Assembly (NCBI GenBank): GCA_039591075.1
Contig: JBDHEI010000083.1
Location: 1-9,916 of the forward strand
From: JAOTVV01 sp039591075
Lineage (GTDB): Bacteria; Gemmatimonadota; Gemmatimonadetes; Gemmatimonadales; GWC2-71-9
Direction of reading: 5' to 3'
Length of the DNA: 9,916 nt
Below, in pieces: positions 5,948 to 9,916 of this stretch; within the stretch, counting starts at the first letter, position 1, and every line of letters starts with the position of its first letter. A model generated the notes under the pieces. That model saw nothing but the letters and a program-made list of their open reading frames with translations, had not been told where the DNA came from and ran no database searches. The translations under genes were made by a program, and so were the position numbers.

Positions 5948-6996
5948 GTGCCTCCGGAGAGTATCGTCGCGGTTCCGGTCGGCAGCAACTCCGGGTGGTA
6001 CTCGATCGTCCGGGGCAGATCCGGCGTTGCCTCGCCAATCGCGTTGCGGTAGGGCCGGAGCAGAAACGGTCTCGCAAGCCACGGCATCTCTGGTTCGCGG
6101 TCCGGTCCCCACGGCTCGATCGTGATCACGTGGGTCCAGCGGCTCATGATGCCTTGGCCCGCGTTCCCATTGAGGTCGAGCGGCAGATCGGCGTCGGTGA
6201 GGCTACCGGGCAGCGGATACCCGTAGGGGTTCGCCACCCAGTCGTCGCCGGGCATCACGATCTCCAGCGGATTCCACTGACGGTAATCGAGCTGGCCGGA
6301 GTAGGGTCCCACGCCGGTGTCGTCCCGGCCGTTCTGCTTCTTGAAGGTATTCGGGGTGAACTTGCCGTACGACAGCCAGATCGCGTTCGGGGTGCCGTAG
6401 TCCCGCACCACCCAGCCCTCGTAGGCCCATCCCACGGTGAGCGGCGTGAACGTGAGGAAGAACGACCCGCTCACGGTGTCGCCGAAGATGTTGAACAACC
6501 AGATGCCGGCATCCTCGTACGACGGATACCCCAGCTGCGCATTGTCGCTGGGCGTGAACAGCACGTGGCCGCCGGGGGTCGTCTCGAGGGGAATGCCACC
6601 CGTGACGTACCGGTCGATCCCCAATGGGGCGACGGTGCCGGTGAACTGGCCACCCAGAATCTTGTGGGGAGACGGCATGGCGTCGTCGTCCCCCGGCGGC
6701 TCCACCGTCACCATCACATGCTGGGGGTTCTCGATCGGGCTCACCACCGTGACCCGGCCGTCGGCCGGCATCACGAAGCGGCCGGCCGAGCGGATGCTCC
6801 CGTCGGACCCGATGGCCCACGCCTCGTAGGTACCCTCCAGCGCCGGGTCCAGGGCGCGGAGCCCGGTGAACTCGAGGCGCACGTCCACGTCGTTGGTCAC
6901 GGGAGGGCCCACGCAACAGTCGTCGCCGCAGCCCGTGAGGAAGGCCGCCAGCGCCATGATGATGCACTGCCGCAGTATCGACACGCCGATCGCCAC
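5944..6996 (-). CDS. Lipoprotein with two anti-sigma-factor-like (RskA C-terminal-like) modules
   Basis: A 350-residue protein with a lipobox (LTGC, Cys23), followed by more cysteines (Cys27, Cys28). The mature part contains two similar beta-rich modules. The first has TYEAWAIGSDG (56-66), SAGRF (70-74) and HVMVTVEPPGDDD (93-105); the second has AYEGWVV (191-197), SYGKF (209-213) and THVITIEPWGPD (288-299). The pattern YE(A/G)W, then S-x-G-(R/K)-F, then VEP/IEP resembles the extracytoplasmic domain of anti-sigma-K (RskA) proteins, but there is no membrane helix or sigma-binding domain, so a sigma-factor role is not supported. Function unknown; a surface or periplasmic binding role is possible. 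The GTG start at 6996 has GAGG 4 nt upstream; the later ATG (6957) would leave too short a signal peptide. It follows the SusC/SusD unit behind a terminator. The 84 nt between the terminator and the start show no clear promoter. Its stop shares 4 bp with the convergent peroxidase gene. Confidence 0.75.
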   Translation of the reverse strand: MAIGVSILRQCIIMALAAFLTGCGDDCCVGPPVTNDVDVRLEFTGLRALDPALEGTYEAWAIGSDGSIRSAGRFVMPADGRVTVVSPIENPQHVMVTVEPPGDDDAMPSPHKILGGQFTGTVAPLGIDRYVTGGIPLETTPGGHVLFTPSDNAQLGYPSYEDAGIWLFNIFGDTVSGSFFLTFTPLTVGWAYEGWVVRDYGTPNAIWLSYGKFTPNTFKKQNGRDDTGVGPYSGQLDYRQWNPLEIVMPGDDWVANPYGYPLPGSLTDADLPLDLNGNAGQGIMSRWTHVITIEPWGPDREPEMPWLARPFLLRPYRNAIGEATPDLPRTIEYHPELLPTGTATILSGGT

Positions 6997-7080
6997 CTCA
7001 CCTCGTCCGTCGGCGTCCTCGACCCCCGCATCCTCGCTGGATCGCGCGCCGGACGCCGCGAAGAATCATGATGAAAACCA

Positions 7081-7112
7081 ACCGTCCCACCGGGCGAACC
7101 CGATGGGACGGT
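7081..7112 (-). terminator. Intrinsic terminator after the SusD-like gene
   Basis: On the minus strand an outer 9-bp stem (ACCGTCCCA paired with TGGGACGGT), one mismatch and an inner CGGG/CCCG stem enclose a TTCG tetraloop. It starts 23 nt after the SusD stop codon and is followed by GGTTTTC, a short T-rich run. This is a good rho-independent terminator for the SusC/SusD unit, though the T-run is modest and some read-through into the lipoprotein gene is possible. Confidence 0.8.
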
Positions 7113-7135
7113 CACCAACCACCTAGCCGAGCACG

Positions 7136-8488
7136 CTACGGCTGTACGAAGGCGCCGGCGCACTCCGCCGAACCGAGCACATTCGTATTCGTCTGGCATT
7201 CGGCCAGCGAAATCGGAATGCAGTACGCCCGTTTCGGAACGCTCGTGTCCTTGTCGAACGTCGGCGTCAACGGTGTGGGATCGCCGTAGACCGTCACGGC
7301 ATTCCCGTACACGAACTGCACCGCCGGCATGAAGGTCATGCCTTCCTCGTCCCACCGGCGGGCATCGTGCCAGCGGCGGCCTTCCATCCACAACGTCAAC
7401 TCCCGCTCGTGGTCGAGCACCACCCAGCCGTCGTTGATCGTCGCAGGCGCGGGCGAGACGTCCGCCAGACTATGGAAGGTCCGCACCTCGTTGATCTTGC
7501 CCATCGCGCTGGCGAGGTTGTCGGTCCTGAGGAACGCCTCGGCTTCGATGAGCCGCATCTCCGTGCCTTTGACCACGGGGATGTCCGCGCCGACGTTGTC
7601 GTACTTGTACTGCAGATAGAACGGCGTCGCACCGTCGGCACCCTGCGATGACCGGCAATCACCGGGGCGCGGAGTCACCGTGCAATCCGTAAATGGTGCT
7701 CGCGGATCGGGGCCGCGGCGGGCGGCCATCGTGTTGTAGACCGACATTTCGGGCCGACCCCAGGTCTCGTCGTACATCTCATTCTCGGGACCGTTAACAT
7801 CTAATAGGGTCTCGTACACGAAATCCGTCGGCACCATCGCCGCGTCGGCAGCGGCGGCCGTCCAGTTCCCTCGTGCCGCGTTGGCCTGGGCACGTATGCC
7901 GTAGGCCGCAGTGACGACGTTGCTCGTTCCGGCGAGTTGCGCGTGATAGATGGCGCTGTCGGCCCGGACCAGCGCGCTGTCGAAGTGCACTTCGTGATCC
8001 AACACGCCCGATCCGTCGATGACGGCGAAGCATGACGTCTCACCAAGCGTGCGGTGAGCCAGACCGGCAAACAGGAACGCCCGCGCGACCCGCGCGTCGC
8101 CGTTGTAACTGGTCCCCAAGACACTGTCCATGCGGACCAGGCCCGCTTCGGCAACCCACCGTGCCCGATGCTGCGACCCCCACTCAAAGTTCTGGTCTTC
8201 GCGGTTGAGAATGCCGCGCCGCAGCAGCCCGGTCTCGAAGTAACTGCCACCACCGGTCATCTCGCCACTGGCAATGGCGATATCGAAGGCAATGCCGTCC
8301 ATCATGGTCGCATGATCTCGTGACATGCCTGTGATGAGTGCGTCCAGCACGAGTTCATCGTTCAGATCTGTATCGAGAATCGTGCCCGGGTTCGTCACGT
8401 CGCAGCCTGTCATCAGCAACGCCACGCTGAGGAAGGCTGGGGCGAGGAACCCGGCGCCAATGCGTCGAAGCAATGATTCCGTAATCAT
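7136..8488 (-). CDS. SusD/RagB-family nutrient-binding lipoprotein
   Basis: A 450-residue outer-membrane lipoprotein (signal peptide, lipobox MTGC, Cys29) of the SusD/RagB family. It forms the surface lid over a SusC barrel and captures substrate. Evidence: CDVTNPGTILDTDLND just after the anchor, helical TPR-like segments (ARAFLFAGLAHRTLGETSC, about 135-153), EMRLIEAEAFLR (310-321), and the C-terminal signature ELTLWMEGRRWHDARRW (363-379). It is slightly shorter than many Bacteroidota homologues. Cysteine pairs (269 and 278; 423, 431 and 443) may form disulfides. GAGGAG lies 6 nt before the ATG, and the SusC stop is only 19 nt upstream, so the two form one transcription unit. The ligand cannot be read from the sequence; SusD proteins bind glycans, while RagB binds peptides, and the hydrolases nearby favour peptides. 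Confidence 0.92.
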   Translation of the reverse strand: MITESLLRRIGAGFLAPAFLSVALLMTGCDVTNPGTILDTDLNDELVLDALITGMSRDHATMMDGIAFDIAIASGEMTGGGSYFETGLLRRGILNREDQNFEWGSQHRARWVAEAGLVRMDSVLGTSYNGDARVARAFLFAGLAHRTLGETSCFAVIDGSGVLDHEVHFDSALVRADSAIYHAQLAGTSNVVTAAYGIRAQANAARGNWTAAAADAAMVPTDFVYETLLDVNGPENEMYDETWGRPEMSVYNTMAARRGPDPRAPFTDCTVTPRPGDCRSSQGADGATPFYLQYKYDNVGADIPVVKGTEMRLIEAEAFLRTDNLASAMGKINEVRTFHSLADVSPAPATINDGWVVLDHERELTLWMEGRRWHDARRWDEEGMTFMPAVQFVYGNAVTVYGDPTPLTPTFDKDTSVPKRAYCIPISLAECQTNTNVLGSAECAGAFVQP

Positions 8489-8507
8489 GGCTGTCTCCTC
8501 ACCCCCC

Positions 8508-9916
8508 TCAAAACTCGAGCCTCAGGCCCGCGATGAACGATCGATACGGCGGCAGGTTGTAGTACTCCTGTCGGAGCAGCACTTCCTGCGTGCCGCCCTC
8601 TTCCGATGCTTCCGGATCTAGGCCTTGGAAGCTCGTGATTCGGAACAGGTTCCGCGCCTGGAGCTGCAGCGTGGCCGACCGTGTTCCGGGAATGAGCCGG
8701 CTCGGGAGCCGGAACTGGAGCGACAGCGCACGCAGCTTGAAGAAGTCCGCGGACTGAATCCACATGCCGTAGGACGTGTAGCCGCGGATGCACTTGGCCT
8801 TCTCGTAGGCGTTGAGCGCTGCTCTTGCTGCCGCGGTGCCGCCGGCAGCGCGCGCTTCGTCCCACCTGGTCTGAATGTCACGGCACAGGGGCCACACACC
8901 GCGGCGCGCGTTCTGGTAGGCCACTCCGGACGAGAGGAAATGGCCGAACTGGCCTTCGCCCACCGCGTCCAGTGTGAGCCAGCGTCCCACGCGAACGGTG
9001 AAGCTCACGCCCAGCAGGTCCGTCGGATACGACGGGCCCAGGTACTGCTCCTCCATGATGGGCTCTGTACCGGCCGGGGTAAAGCCGTTGGGGTTCGCGG
9101 CCGTGGCCGAGTCGTTGACGACCACGTCGTGCCAATAGCCGGGAATCGGGCAGTTGTAGTTGCCCGCGCCGCGGTAGGCCTCCTGCGCAATCGCCTCGGC
9201 TGATGGGGTGCCGTCGGGGTTGGAGCACGGGCGGATGCGCTGCCGCCACCCAACATAGATGTCCTGGATCTCACCCAGATCCACGACCTCGCTGTGGTTG
9301 GTGCCGTACCGAAGGCCGACGTCCCACTCGAACTGTCCGCCCCGGAGCACGGCCAGATTGAGCTGCGATTCGATGCCACTGTTCTTCAGCTCGCCTACAT
9401 TCTGGAGCTGACTACCGATGAAGCCCAGTGACGGGATCTGTTGCACCGGGATCAGGGCGTCGATGGTCTTCTGCTGGTACCGCGTGAACTCGAGGCCCAC
9501 CCGGCCGTTGAACAGCGCCGCCTCGAACCCGAACTCGACCTCTCGGCTGCGCTCGGGACCCAGGTCGGGGTTGCCCAGCGTCGAGGGGGTCACTCCCGGC
9601 CGCCCCTCGTCACCGGAGACCGGTTCCCAGGTCTTGAGGGCGTCGAACGCGCCGGGCGCTCGGCCCGACTCGCCCCACGCGGCCCGGAGCTTCATGCCAT
9701 CCCACCAGCTCGGCCAGAAACTCTCTTCGGAGACGTTGTACGCCACGGAGACCTTGGGATACATCGCCATCCCGTAGTCCTCGCCGAAGGTGCTGAAGCC
9801 GTCGAACCGGAGACCGCCCGTGACGAACAGGCGATCGGCGAACCCGACCTCTTCCTGGAAGAAGAAGCCCCCGTTGGTCTGCCGGTACCGGAACTCGTTG
9901 ACGCTGGTGATAGCCC
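8508..9916 (-). CDS. SusC/RagA-family TonB-dependent outer-membrane transporter, C-terminal part
   Basis: About 468 C-terminal residues of a TonB-dependent porin; the signal peptide, plug domain and first barrel strands lie beyond the right edge. The frame is open to the edge. Near the edge it reads FFFQEEVGFADRLFVTGGLR, a typical SusC barrel strand, followed by MYPKVSVAYNVSEE and LRAAWGESGRAPGAFDAL. Other SusC marks are LGNPDLGPERSREVEFGFE, VGLEFTRYQQKTIDAL, SADFFKLRALSLQFRLPS and ARNLFRITSFQGLDPE. The chain ends in GLRLEF, with the C-terminal aromatic residue recognised by the BAM machinery. It imports large ligands captured by the SusD partner, powered by TonB. The substrate is not known; by analogy with RagA and given the secreted hydrolases nearby, oligopeptides are a reasonable guess. 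No frameshift is seen. Confidence 0.93.
   Translation of the reverse strand, partial: AITSVNEFRYRQTNGGFFFQEEVGFADRLFVTGGLRFDGFSTFGEDYGMAMYPKVSVAYNVSEESFWPSWWDGMKLRAAWGESGRAPGAFDALKTWEPVSGDEGRPGVTPSTLGNPDLGPERSREVEFGFEAALFNGRVGLEFTRYQQKTIDALIPVQQIPSLGFIGSQLQNVGELKNSGIESQLNLAVLRGGQFEWDVGLRYGTNHSEVVDLGEIQDIYVGWRQRIRPCSNPDGTPSAEAIAQEAYRGAGNYNCPIPGYWHDVVVNDSATAANPNGFTPAGTEPIMEEQYLGPSYPTDLLGVSFTVRVGRWLTLDAVGEGQFGHFLSSGVAYQNARRGVWPLCRDIQTRWDEARAAGGTAAARAALNAYEKAKCIRGYTSYGMWIQSADFFKLRALSLQFRLPSRLIPGTRSATLQLQARNLFRITSFQGLDPEASEEGGTQEVLLRQEYYNLPPYRSFIAGLRLEF

Noticed and set aside
4754..6112. Long minus-strand open frame opposite the diheme peroxidase
   Set aside because: The plus strand carries two CxxCH heme motifs and a lipobox in frame; the opposite frame is rich in Arg, Gly and His and has no family features.
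5995..7071. Long plus-strand open frame opposite the duplicated-module lipoprotein
   Set aside because: The minus strand has a lipobox and repeated protein modules; the plus-strand translation looks like a shadow product.

Overview
The window is GC-rich, tightly packed bacterial DNA. It holds a SusC/SusD outer-membrane nutrient-uptake pair, secreted amidohydrolases, and a high share of lipoproteins. SusC/SusD pairs point to the Bacteroidota, Gemmatimonadota and relatives. The GC-rich codon use, the form of the SusC C-terminus and the secreted D-aminoacylase-like amidohydrolases fit Gemmatimonadota best. That assignment is an inference from style, not a database match.

Layout. At the right edge, on the minus strand, is the C-terminal part of a SusC/RagA TonB-dependent porin (8508-9916, running off the window). 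It is followed 19 nt later by a SusD/RagB lipoprotein (7136-8488). A strong hairpin terminator (7081-7112) closes that unit. Next on the minus strand is a lipoprotein with two copies of an anti-sigma-factor-like (RskA C-terminal-like) module (5944-6996). It converges on a plus-strand diheme cytochrome c peroxidase/MauG-like lipoprotein (4751-5947), and the two stop codons share the palindrome CTAG. From a 70-bp divergent spacer (4681-4750) a second minus-strand series starts: a signal-peptide S9-type alpha/beta hydrolase (3628-4680), a D-aminoacylase-like amidohydrolase (2083-3492), a gamma-glutamyltransferase-family lipoprotein (366-2033), and the start of another secreted amidohydrolase (1-363, cut by the window edge).

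Every gene whose N-terminus is visible carries a signal peptide or lipobox, so the encoded chemistry lies outside the cytoplasm. The SusC/SusD pair with peptidase-, acylase- and GGT-like enzymes suggests a peptide or acyl-amino-acid utilisation locus, in the manner of RagAB. This is inference from context. Two enzymes depart from their families at known functional positions. The GGT-like protein keeps the Thr nucleophile but has lost the residues that recognise a gamma-glutamyl group. The amidohydrolase at 2083-3492 lacks the HxH metal motif and the Cys ligand.

The non-coding parts are short (no gap reaches 150 nt) but structured. Tandem arrays of an octamer (AACCGCCT) sit exactly on the stop codons of two genes in the hydrolase series. 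A 135-nt spacer between those genes also holds hexamer and heptamer repeats and a GC-rich hairpin. No RNA genes, insertion sequences or CRISPR arrays were seen.
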